Source of the DNA: CAG-826 sp964546565
Lineage (GTDB): Bacteria; Bacillota_I; Bacilli_A; RFN20; CAG-826
DNA length: 41,065 bases
Direction: 5' to 3'
Assembly: GCA_964546565.1 (NCBI GenBank)
Contig: CAZJKC010000009.1
Location: forward strand, 1-41,065
The position numbers were made by a program, and so were the translations under genes. Numbering within the stretch: position 1 is the stretch's first letter; every line of letters starts with the position of its first letter. Below are positions 16,536-25,079 of the stretch, piece after piece. The notes beneath the pieces were generated by a model, which saw nothing but the letters and a program-made list of their open reading frames with translations, ran no database searches and was not told the origin of the DNA.

Positions 16536-18014
16536 ATGAAAAAGTATATTCTTTCTATTGATCAAGGAACCACGTCCACAAGAGCTATTCTCTTTGATAA
16601 GAAAGGGGCGATGGTTGCGGTCGCACAACATGAAGTATCATGTTCTTTTCAGTTTTCAGGATGGGTTGAACAAGATGCCTTAGATATTTGGCTTAGCGTC
16701 ATTGATGTCATTAATGAAGTGTTAATTAAAACTAATGAAACTTTTGCTTCTATCGATGCGATTGGCATCACTAACCAACGAGAAACAACCGTTGTGTGGG
16801 ATAAAAATAGCGGTATGCCTGTTTATAAGGCTATTGTTTGGCAATCTCGTCAATCACAAGAAATATGTGAAAAATATACCCCTTATAAAGATTTGATACA
16901 CCAAAAAACGGGATTATTAATCAATCCTTATTTCAGTGCTTCCAAAATTCGTTTTATTCTTGATCATATCGAAAATGGACAAGAAAGAGCTGAAAAAGGG
17001 ACATTAATGTTTGGCACTATCGATAGTTGGATTATTTATAAATTATCATCAGGAGCATTGCATCTAACAGATGTATCTAATGCTTCACGAACGATGTTAT
17101 TTAATATTAACACTTTAACTTGGGATGAAGAATTGTTGCACTTATTTAATATTCCTCTTTCGATACTTCCTAAAGTTAAACCATCTAGTTCTCTTTTTGG
17201 CAATGCTTCTTATTTTTCTTGTGACTTACCCATTGCCGGTGTAGCGGGTGATCAACAAGCCGCTTTATTTGGTCAAGCGTGTTATGAAAAAGGCGATTTA
17301 AAAAATACATATGGAACTGGATGCTTTCTTTTAATGAACACTGGTTCACAACCAATTTATTCTAAAAAGGGTTTACTGACCACTATCGCATGGTCTTTAA
17401 ATAATGAAGTGACATACGCTCTTGAAGGATCGGTTTTTGTAGCGGGTGCGGCTGTTCAATGGTTACGTGATCAAATGAAAATGATTTCGAATGCCGCCGA
17501 TAGCGAAAAAGCTGCTTATAAGGCTGATGAGGATAATCCGATTTTTGTTGTTCCCGCTTTTGTAGGCTTAGGTACCCCATATTGGGATGATAATGCTCGA
17601 GGTTCCGTTTTTAATATGACAAGAGCGACGACTAAATATGATTTTATCAAAGCCACTTTAGACGCTATTGCATATCAAAGCCGTGATGTTATTGAAGTAA
17701 TGAAAGAAGAAACAAAACTTGATTTACCCTCATTAAAGGTTGATGGCGGAGCGACATCTAATCAATACCTAATGCAAACACAAGCTGATTTGCTTAATAT
17801 AAAGTTGCTAATGCCAAAATGCTTAGAAACAACGGCTTTAGGGGCTGCTTATTTAGCAGGACTTGCAACGGGTTTTTGGAAGAGTATTAATGAAATAAAA
17901 TCCATTCATCAGTATCAAAAGGAATATGTTCCTAACGATAATTATTTAAAGATGGAAAAACAATATCAAATGTGGAAAGTTGCTGTCAATGCGACAAGGA
18001 TGTTTAAATTTTAA
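16536..18014 (+). CDS. glpK: glycerol kinase
   Basis: Phosphorylates glycerol to sn-glycerol 3-phosphate with ATP. Signatures are SIDQGTTSTRAILFD at the N-terminus, GWVEQDALDIW, TNQRETTVVW, AGVAGDQQAALFGQ and the C-terminal LETTALGAAYLAGLATGFW. The length of 492 is normal. In Gram-positive GlpK a His in an SYHFYG-like loop is phosphorylated by HPr; here the aligned loop (about residues 219-232) reads ASYFSCDLPIAG with no His, so that control may be absent. No glpF or glpO is adjacent. Ends at a strong terminator. Confidence 0.95.
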   Translation: MKKYILSIDQGTTSTRAILFDKKGAMVAVAQHEVSCSFQFSGWVEQDALDIWLSVIDVINEVLIKTNETFASIDAIGITNQRETTVVWDKNSGMPVYKAIVWQSRQSQEICEKYTPYKDLIHQKTGLLINPYFSASKIRFILDHIENGQERAEKGTLMFGTIDSWIIYKLSSGALHLTDVSNASRTMLFNINTLTWDEELLHLFNIPLSILPKVKPSSSLFGNASYFSCDLPIAGVAGDQQAALFGQACYEKGDLKNTYGTGCFLLMNTGSQPIYSKKGLLTTIAWSLNNEVTYALEGSVFVAGAAVQWLRDQMKMISNAADSEKAAYKADEDNPIFVVPAFVGLGTPYWDDNARGSVFNMTRATTKYDFIKATLDAIAYQSRDVIEVMKEETKLDLPSLKVDGGATSNQYLMQTQADLLNIKLLMPKCLETTALGAAYLAGLATGFWKSINEIKSIHQYQKEYVPNDNYLKMEKQYQMWKVAVNATRMFKF

Positions 18015-18025
18015 AGATTTTAATG

Positions 18026-18068
18026 AGATGACTTATTGTTTTAATTATCGGTATGTCATCTTTTTTTA
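18026..18068 (+). terminator. intrinsic terminator of the yigZ-glpK run
   Basis: AGATGAC (18026-18032) pairs with GTCATCT (18055-18061) and is followed by a seven-T run. The loop is long (22 bases). Confidence 0.7.
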
Positions 18069-18119
18069 TTAAGATAATGAACAAAATGCGGAAAAGTGTT
18101 GCAAAAAGGGACACTTATC

Positions 18120-18148
18120 TTGACATTATTTTATGATGGTGTTATTTT
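18120..18148 (+). promoter_or_regulatory. promoter of the transposase-like/exported protein operon
   Basis: A perfect TTGACA (18120-18125) is followed after 17 bases by TATTTT (18143-18148). An inverted repeat AAGTGT (18094-18099) / ACACTT (18111-18116) lies directly upstream and could be an operator. The promoter lies inside the longest possible reading frame of the next gene, which supports the shorter start at 18174. Confidence 0.6.
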
Positions 18149-18173
18149 AATAGCGATTTGGAGAAGTAGTATT

Positions 18174-18911
18174 ATGTCAAGAAAAGCAAGAATTAAAAGC
18201 ACGATAGGCTATTATTATATATCTTTGAAACTTAATAAAGATGTAAAAATGACGGAAGAATCGGCTACAACATTTTTAGATTGTTTAACTTATTATAAAG
18301 GTTATGGTGTTTTAGCTTATACTGTTGAAATAAATAACATTTCTTTTATAATTCATGAAAAAGAGTTATCACTTCATATTATTATGCGTAAAGTATTAAG
18401 AAAGTTTTCCCATCTTTTTCATCAAAAGAATCAAGGCATTGATAATATATTTCGCGATCGTTTCTATTCTGAACCATTAGATAGCATTGAACATGTTTTA
18501 GCGTATATTGGACGAATTCATGATTCACATTCGCAACAAACTTTATTGATTAGCGAAACAGATTATTTTCATAATCAATATATTGATTTATCTTTTTATG
18601 AAAAGAGTGCTATGGAAAAAGAAACCTTTTTATTAAGGACAAGGCCATCCAAAAAAGATATTAAAATAACTACAAGATTAACCGATGATGAATTAAAAAG
18701 ACTTTTAGAATCAACATATGAAATGTCTGTTATTGAAATGGTTAAACTACCTAAGGCTAAGCTTACAATCATAATGGAAGAAATTATGAAAATAAGTAAA
18801 GTTTCGGCTCGTCAATTAGGTCGTGTAACCACATTATCGTTACGCTTTTTGTGGGGTGTTGCAAGAAAAATAACAACCTCGCAAATGAATGTGGCTAAAG
18901 AGGAGGATTAG
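18174..18911 (+). CDS. REP-associated (Y1) transposase homologue lacking catalytic residues (245 aa)
   Basis: The order of motifs follows RAYT/Y1 transposases of Firmicutes: MSRKARIKSTIGYYYI at the start, a GVLAY strand, then IFRDRFYSEPLDS and a YIGRIHDS helix. In active enzymes the strand after GVLAY carries the HUH motif (MPNHVHLLI); here it reads EINNISFII, so both metal-binding His are replaced by Asn55 and Ser57. The helix that should hold the nucleophilic Tyr (residues 71-90) has no Tyr. The C-terminal helix-turn-helix (KVSARQLGRVTTLS) is kept. The frame is intact, so it is probably a domesticated DNA-binding protein. The start at 18174 is supported by ggagaag and by the promoter at 18120. 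One base separates it from the next gene. Confidence 0.75.
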   Translation: MSRKARIKSTIGYYYISLKLNKDVKMTEESATTFLDCLTYYKGYGVLAYTVEINNISFIIHEKELSLHIIMRKVLRKFSHLFHQKNQGIDNIFRDRFYSEPLDSIEHVLAYIGRIHDSHSQQTLLISETDYFHNQYIDLSFYEKSAMEKETFLLRTRPSKKDIKITTRLTDDELKRLLESTYEMSVIEMVKLPKAKLTIIMEEIMKISKVSARQLGRVTTLSLRFLWGVARKITTSQMNVAKEED

Positions 18912-18912
18912 T

Positions 18913-19833
18913 ATGAAAAGTTTTAATAAATCTTCCTTTTTAATATTTACCCTCATTAGCGTATTCGGAATAACGACAGGCACTATTGTCGGAAAAATAT
19001 ATCGTAATAAGCATGTTAAAACTATCATATATGATCCCAATGATTACCAAGATAATGAGGAGCAAATTTTTAATAAATATCTTGAATTAAAGGCCCAAAA
19101 TAATGAGGATTATGAGCAGGAATTGACGCCTGTTGAAATATTACAAGTTGGATTTATGCTCTTAAATCGTAGCGATTATTGTGCTGAGTCCATTGGGGAA
19201 GTAAAAGCTTCGATTGTTACACAATACATTACCTCAAGTAAGATTCAATTAGGGGATGAGTTTTATTATGAAAGTTTGTCCGATAGTTCGATGGTTAAAG
19301 TGGCTTCACGATATTATAGTAATGAAAATAATATTAAGTGTTATGATAAATATACAGAACTATCTAAAAATGAAGAAAAGATATGCCATGCTAGTTACAA
19401 AGACGATTATTTTATCATGTCTCATGAAGAATACGATGATAAATTTGGAGGCCCTATTGATCAACCGACTATTTATCTTTTTTCTTCTAAAACTATTTTA
19501 GAAGGTACTACTCCTAATGTAACTAGAACAGAAGGAGGATATATAGTTGAAGCGACTTTTGGCGAAAAGGCTACAGAAAGTTACAAAAAGCAAATGGCAG
19601 CCACTAGTTCGATGGTTGATAAAATTTCAAGTTTTGATTTTGTGACAGTACAAACTTATTTTGATCATGATTTGAAAATACAACAGTTCAATGTTAATGA
19701 AAAATATACAACTATTAGTAAAATGTTATCTATAAAGTGTCAAGCAGAATTAAAGACGTCTTATTATTATGAGGATTTTTCTATCCCTTCATATAATGAA
19801 AAATACTTATTAAAGGAGGAACGCTCGCTATGA
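18913..19833 (+). CDS. exported or membrane-anchored protein, unknown (306 aa)
   Basis: I recognise no family. One N-terminal hydrophobic segment (about residues 9-27, SFLIFTLISVFGITTGTIVG) is followed by a positively charged stretch and a soluble domain of about 275 residues rich in Tyr, Glu, Ser and Lys. There is no lipobox. The ATG at 18913 has a strong site (agaggagg) and is preferred over an in-frame ATG at 18889. Its TGA stop overlaps the ATG of the next gene by four bases, so the two are coupled and their products may act together at the cell surface. Confidence 0.65.
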   Translation: MKSFNKSSFLIFTLISVFGITTGTIVGKIYRNKHVKTIIYDPNDYQDNEEQIFNKYLELKAQNNEDYEQELTPVEILQVGFMLLNRSDYCAESIGEVKASIVTQYITSSKIQLGDEFYYESLSDSSMVKVASRYYSNENNIKCYDKYTELSKNEEKICHASYKDDYFIMSHEEYDDKFGGPIDQPTIYLFSSKTILEGTTPNVTRTEGGYIVEATFGEKATESYKKQMAATSSMVDKISSFDFVTVQTYFDHDLKIQQFNVNEKYTTISKMLSIKCQAELKTSYYYEDFSIPSYNEKYLLKEERSL

Positions 19834-22691
19834 ATAAGTATCTTTTATATGGATTAACATATCTTGGAATAACCTCATGTGTGGCGACTGGTTATGTTGT
19901 AATTACTCCACCCAAAGTGGTCACTACCGAAGCATCTAATCAAACACCTTCAAATTCTTCTTATGATACATATATTGATACCAAAGCAACGCAGTTTATT
20001 TCAAAATTAATGCAAGAAGGGTGCATGGGATTAAATGTTAATATAGATATTAAAGATGATATCGATTTTTATCAAGTTGCTTTTGAAGGGGCTCTTGATT
20101 ATCAGGCGTTAGACAACTTTCTTTTAGATGGTAAACTTCATTTTTCTTTTAAAGGAGCATCGATGGAAGTTGATATCGAGTATTTAGATTCTATTTTATA
20201 TTTTGCAACCCCATTTCTAAATGCTAAATTAAATGTCAATACTTTTAGTGAAGGCTTTTTTTCAATGCTTGCGAAAATGGAAATTGCAATTCCTGATTTT
20301 TCCTCTTTATGGCAAGGTATTAATGAGCAAGAACTATTGAATAAAATAACAAATTTAGATTTTATAAAAGAAAATGGTTATCAACGCGGTGATTTTCTTT
20401 TAAATGACGATATTATTATTTCTTTTTTTACTGACGATGAAATGAATTTAAAAAAGATTAGTAGCGATTTTTCTTATCAAGATATGACTTTTGTCTTGAA
20501 AGCTGATGTTGATTCAACATATTTAGATACTTTTAAATTTAATTGTCCAGAAACTATTGATAAAGTTTATATTGACGTCGAATCATTATATCCTCTAGTC
20601 AATAATCTCTATCAATTAGTAGAGAAAAAACAGTTTGATTTAGATATCAAGGTGGCGATAAAAAAGAATCAAAAAGATTATTCACAATTATCTTGTCGAG
20701 CTGTTTTTGATGTCGATACACATAACATTTATAGTGATTTTGATTATTTAAAAGATAGCAGGGATTATCATTTTATGACTTCATATTATGATCAACAGTT
20801 ATATTTTGACTTGAATGGTATTTGTCAAGGAAGACTACATCAACAAGATATTTTATCGATTTATGATATTGTGAAACAGTATATTGATGATGATTCGTTT
20901 CAAGCCTTAAATGCTTCTTTGAGTGATGCGCTAAACAATACAATATATGGTGATATTAAAAAGGGTGATTATCATCGCTTAGAGACCTTTATCCATAATA
21001 TATCTTATAAGGATAATCATTTAGAAATATCATTTAATGGCACTTATATTGGATTAAACTCCGACAATGTGACGCTTTCTTTCGATTCACATCACCAAAA
21101 TATTATGTCTTTAACTATTGATAATATAATGTATGAGGATTATCAATTATCATTGAGTGTAGGTTTTAATGATTATACAGGCTTACCACTTATCAACACA
21201 TCTTCATTTGATGATTTTGCTCCCCTTCTTACTATTTATGATGAATTATTGTTATTAACACAAAAACAAAAGGCGGCCTTTTCGTTATCGACTAATATAA
21301 TTGATCATGGAAAATCTTATACCGTTGATGGATTGGTGCAATTTGCGCTTGCTAATGATGGTCATAGTTTTAATCATGCTTATGTTTCTTTATCAATAAA
21401 TGATAACTATTCGCTTCATACGTTGGTAATGGAAATGTATGATGAAGAATTATACTTTGTTTACAATGATAAATTAAGAGGTCAAATAAAAGTAGCAACA
21501 GTTAAGGAAATCTTTGCAATTATTAGTGATTTAATAAATGATGAAGACCCTCTCTTATCAGATTTACTTAGCAAAATCCCTTCAAGTATTGAAATGGGTA
21601 TTCTAGGTGATATTTTAAATAAGAATTATTCCTCATTATCACTTGATATGGTAAAGAATATCGCTTTACAAGATAATGAATTAAAAATATGTGTTGGCCA
21701 ATCTTTATTAGCCACAACACAAGATTTTTATCTTTCTATTAATTATGAAAATGATTCTTTAAATGAAGTAATTATTAGAGATTTTATGTATGGTGACTTT
21801 AGTTTAGAGGGCATTATTTCTTTAACAGAATATGATGAATCTTTATGCGTGAATAAAGAAGATCCTTATTATGATTTAAATTCTTTAAAAACGATGCTTT
21901 TTGTTGGTATTAACTCGATGCATCAAGAGTATTATCATCTATTAGGCAATGTTGATATAAAAATTATGAGCTTTACATTGGATTCTGTCCCGATAGAAGT
22001 TAAAATACACAACAATAATGGGAAAGTCGATGCGGAGATTATCTTTTCTAGTATTCCTATTATTACTTTCTTAAATACCATACCAACTGATTATTATGAT
22101 TCAACAAAGCAATTAAAATCATCAAGTTCATCTAATCGATTAGCGAATATTTATATTAGCGATGGCTTAATTTACATCCATCGTCAAGAAGAAGTAAAAT
22201 TTAAAAAATCAGTCCTTAGTATTAATAGTCAAGTTGAAACATTTTATCAAGAAATAAAAATGGATAATAGCCAGTTCTTTAGTAATTTTGGATATTATTT
22301 ATTCCAGTTTATTTTTGGTTTCAATGATACGATATACAATTACATTTCTTCAAGTTTAAATTTTTTACCAGTTGAAGAGATGAAATTTGATTCTTTAATA
22401 AATGATTATGTGTATGATGACACGAACAATGAATTTTACTTTGATGTTAATTTCGAAGCTATAACCGGTGATAAGTCAGTTGATAAAGCGACTTTTGCAT
22501 TGACTCATACTATAGAAGATTATCGTTTAGATGCTTTGTGTTTTGATATGACTATTGAATCCATTTTAAAATTAAATGGGGAAATGCATATTGAAAACTA
22601 TGGTGAAAGTTTTTCTATAGAAGAATTAACTAATTTTATTTCTAATTACCATGGGGAAATAAATGTGGAGTATTGTTCACATTCTAAATAA
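19830..22691 (+). CDS. large exported protein with tandem domains, unknown (953 aa)
   Basis: The N-terminus (MNKYLLYGLTYLGITSCVATGYVV) is a signal or anchor; a Cys at residue 17 might be lipidated but the box is poor. The rest reads as three or four divergent copies of a domain of 200-240 residues. Corresponding strands start near residues 121 (SILYFATPF), 321 (QLYFDLNGI), 538 (ELYFVYNDK) and 778 (LIYIHRQEE), each followed by a helical section and strands ending in a Y.DY/F.L motif. The alternating strands recall LolA/LppX-like lipid-binding folds, but this is only an impression. Coupled to the previous gene by ATGA overlap; followed by a terminator. Confidence 0.65.
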   Translation: MNKYLLYGLTYLGITSCVATGYVVITPPKVVTTEASNQTPSNSSYDTYIDTKATQFISKLMQEGCMGLNVNIDIKDDIDFYQVAFEGALDYQALDNFLLDGKLHFSFKGASMEVDIEYLDSILYFATPFLNAKLNVNTFSEGFFSMLAKMEIAIPDFSSLWQGINEQELLNKITNLDFIKENGYQRGDFLLNDDIIISFFTDDEMNLKKISSDFSYQDMTFVLKADVDSTYLDTFKFNCPETIDKVYIDVESLYPLVNNLYQLVEKKQFDLDIKVAIKKNQKDYSQLSCRAVFDVDTHNIYSDFDYLKDSRDYHFMTSYYDQQLYFDLNGICQGRLHQQDILSIYDIVKQYIDDDSFQALNASLSDALNNTIYGDIKKGDYHRLETFIHNISYKDNHLEISFNGTYIGLNSDNVTLSFDSHHQNIMSLTIDNIMYEDYQLSLSVGFNDYTGLPLINTSSFDDFAPLLTIYDELLLLTQKQKAAFSLSTNIIDHGKSYTVDGLVQFALANDGHSFNHAYVSLSINDNYSLHTLVMEMYDEELYFVYNDKLRGQIKVATVKEIFAIISDLINDEDPLLSDLLSKIPSSIEMGILGDILNKNYSSLSLDMVKNIALQDNELKICVGQSLLATTQDFYLSINYENDSLNEVIIRDFMYGDFSLEGIISLTEYDESLCVNKEDPYYDLNSLKTMLFVGINSMHQEYYHLLGNVDIKIMSFTLDSVPIEVKIHNNNGKVDAEIIFSSIPIITFLNTIPTDYYDSTKQLKSSSSSNRLANIYISDGLIYIHRQEEVKFKKSVLSINSQVETFYQEIKMDNSQFFSNFGYYLFQFIFGFNDTIYNYISSSLNFLPVEEMKFDSLINDYVYDDTNNEFYFDVNFEAITGDKSVDKATFALTHTIEDYRLDALCFDMTIESILKLNGEMHIENYGESFSIEELTNFISNYHGEINVEYCSHSK

Positions 22692-22698
22692 TAAAGAG

Positions 22699-22720
22699 AT
22701 GGCCTAGCGGCCATTTTTTT
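22699..22720 (+). terminator. intrinsic terminator
   Basis: ATGGCC (22699-22704) and GGCCAT (22709-22714) form a tight stem with a four-base loop, followed by six or more T. It closes the operon that starts at 18174. Confidence 0.85.
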
Positions 22721-22800
22721 ATCATTGATAAAATTTAGCAAATTGATTTAATAATCTATTTATTTTTGTTACAATAAAGACATGTTTGAGGTCGATATTT

Positions 22801-25065
22801 ATGAAAATAAAAAAAAGCATTTCATTACCATTATTATTTATTGTTATGGCGAGTATGACCGCTTGTGAAATATCTTTTGGTAATTCTTCTTCTAGTAGCT
22901 ATGTGAGTGATAAAAATTCTGCTTTTATTAATCCTTCTAGTGAAACTTCATCTTATCTTCAAGATGAAGATTATTTACCTATTTCGCAAATTATCAGTGG
23001 CGAAGATGGTTACTATAACACTGAAGGCGTTATTTCACATATTATTAGTCATGAAAACACTATGGATTTATACCTTTATGATCCTACGGATAACGCGACT
23101 ATATATATAAAAAATGTTCCAAATAGTTTTTTTGTTAATCCTTTGAGTTACCTTAGTGTGAAAGGATATGTCTTTCATGAAAAAAATAATGAAATCATTT
23201 CATCATGCTATATGGAAATAAGTTCATTAGATAATATATCTCTTATTGAACGTTTTTTCGATAGTGAATACGAACCAGTTTCTTTTTCTGCTAGTTCTTG
23301 GACACAGTCTTCGATAAATTATGTTAATCATTATGTTGAATTAAATAACATTCAATTTAATGCTTCTTTTGAAATTGATAATGACGACTTCAATTCTTTT
23401 GTTTTAGATAATGATATGGAGTTAAAAGTCAAGTTTGATGTTTCTAAAGAACAAGAAGTAAGAGATTTATTGTTAAAAGCTTATCAAGGAAAGAAAAGTA
23501 TCTCTTTATGTGGATATATTAATCATGCATTTGATAGCAATCATCAATTATTTTCATATTTACATGTCGTTGATGAAAATGATTGTTGGATTGATTATCA
23601 AGTAACCTCAAGTCGTAATATCTCTTTATATGGGATTAATGATTTTCACGGTTCAGTAAAAGAAAATGCTTCTAATTATGAAGCAGGAATCATCAAATTA
23701 GGGTCTTTTCTTAAAGAAAAAGGTGCATGTGAAAATACATTACTCATTAACTCAGGAGATATGTGGCAAGGTTCGATTGAATCGAATTATAATCATGGCG
23801 AATTATTGACTAATTGTATGAATTATATTGGCTTTGATTGTTTCTCTTTAGGGAATCATGAGTTTGATTGGGGACAAGAGTTTATCTTAAAAAATCGGTT
23901 TTTAGCTGGCGATGATGGAAAGACAATTAATGGTTATCAAACTCCCTTTTTATCCGCGAATATTTATCGATTTGATATCAATACAAAGACGAGCGGAGAA
24001 TACGCTAAAATCGCTCAAAGATATACCATTAAACGTTTAGAAAATGGCTTAAAAGTTGGCATTATTGGGACTATTGGTATGTCACAAATCACTTCCATTA
24101 ATTCGCCTTATGTTGATGATTTAACATTTTTAGATCCAATTGATGTTATTAAAGAACTGTCGGACGAATTACGATGTGAAAAGGGTGTAGATGTCGTTAT
24201 TGTGAGCCATCATGGTGCCCAAGATGAGTTAGTGGGTAATGGAATAACCTCGATTAGTAATGTCTCTAATACTCGTTATGTGGATGCGGTTTTTTGTGCT
24301 CATACTCATCAAAATGAATGCACGGTGGAAAATCAAGTTCCTTTTGTGCAGGCCGGATACAATGGAAGAAGTTATGGCAATATCGAATTAACTGTCGCTA
24401 GCAATGGTGAAGTAACATCTTCGTTAAATAAAGTAGAGTATACTTCAAGTATTTCTTCTTCTTATCATGATGAAAAATTATTAGAAATTGTGGAAAAATA
24501 TGGAGAAGAATCTTCTTTGTTAGCCAAAGAAGAATTCGGCGCTTTAGACGGAACGCTTTCCGCAAGTGATGAATTGATTAATTTAGTCACTAAATCGATG
24601 AGTTATGTTGCTAAAAATAATGGCTATGATATCGCTTATGCTATTAGTAATAAGGGAAGAGCCGATTTAAATGCGGGGACTTTAACCTATGGTAGCGTTT
24701 ATCGTTCATTGCCTTTTGATAATCTTGTGTACATTATTGATGCGAAAGGGAAAGATATTCGTAAAGAATTGCAATATAGCTCTAATGGCATGTATCGTTT
24801 AGATAAATTGCCTTTAGAAGATGATAAAGTTTATCGTATTGCGGTTTTAGATTATTTAGCGTTTCATCGTAATGTTAATCGTGATTATAATTATTTTCCA
24901 AGTTTATCAGTGGTTGGATGTTTGACTAAAGAGAATTACGATATATATAATTACCGCGATATTACTTGTGATTATTTACGCTCTTTAAATGGGAAGATAT
25001 CCATTAAAGATTATCAATCGTCATTAGATTTTTTTAATTGTAGTTTACTTGATCAAAAGATATAA
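22801..25065 (+). CDS. lipoprotein 5'-nucleotidase/UshA-family phosphoesterase with N-terminal OB-like region
   Basis: Surface metallophosphatase that would hydrolyse nucleotides outside the cell for nucleoside and phosphate salvage. A lipoprotein signal ends in MTAC (Cys22). Residues of about 50-260 hold two beta-rich segments with the look of OB-fold modules (one around YNTEGVISHI to LSVKGYV, one ending ISLCGYINHA). The calcineurin-like domain has all metal ligands: Asp281 and His283 (NDFHG), Asp320 (SGDMWQG), Asn352-His353 (GNHEFD), His470/471 (SHHG), His501 and His503 (AHTH). A 5'-nucleotidase C-terminal domain follows (LTYGSVYRSLPFDN). The start at 22801 has gaggt upstream; a TTG at 22786 is less likely. 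Confidence 0.88.
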   Translation: MKIKKSISLPLLFIVMASMTACEISFGNSSSSSYVSDKNSAFINPSSETSSYLQDEDYLPISQIISGEDGYYNTEGVISHIISHENTMDLYLYDPTDNATIYIKNVPNSFFVNPLSYLSVKGYVFHEKNNEIISSCYMEISSLDNISLIERFFDSEYEPVSFSASSWTQSSINYVNHYVELNNIQFNASFEIDNDDFNSFVLDNDMELKVKFDVSKEQEVRDLLLKAYQGKKSISLCGYINHAFDSNHQLFSYLHVVDENDCWIDYQVTSSRNISLYGINDFHGSVKENASNYEAGIIKLGSFLKEKGACENTLLINSGDMWQGSIESNYNHGELLTNCMNYIGFDCFSLGNHEFDWGQEFILKNRFLAGDDGKTINGYQTPFLSANIYRFDINTKTSGEYAKIAQRYTIKRLENGLKVGIIGTIGMSQITSINSPYVDDLTFLDPIDVIKELSDELRCEKGVDVVIVSHHGAQDELVGNGITSISNVSNTRYVDAVFCAHTHQNECTVENQVPFVQAGYNGRSYGNIELTVASNGEVTSSLNKVEYTSSISSSYHDEKLLEIVEKYGEESSLLAKEEFGALDGTLSASDELINLVTKSMSYVAKNNGYDIAYAISNKGRADLNAGTLTYGSVYRSLPFDNLVYIIDAKGKDIRKELQYSSNGMYRLDKLPLEDDKVYRIAVLDYLAFHRNVNRDYNYFPSLSVVGCLTKENYDIYNYRDITCDYLRSLNGKISIKDYQSSLDFFNCSLLDQKI

Positions 25066-25079
25066 GTGGGTGAGTTGTT

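Noticed and set aside
18096..18173. N-terminal extension of the transposase-like gene
   Set aside because: The extension covers the TTGACA promoter and an inverted repeat, lacks a ribosome site and does not match the family start, which is MSRKAR at 18174.
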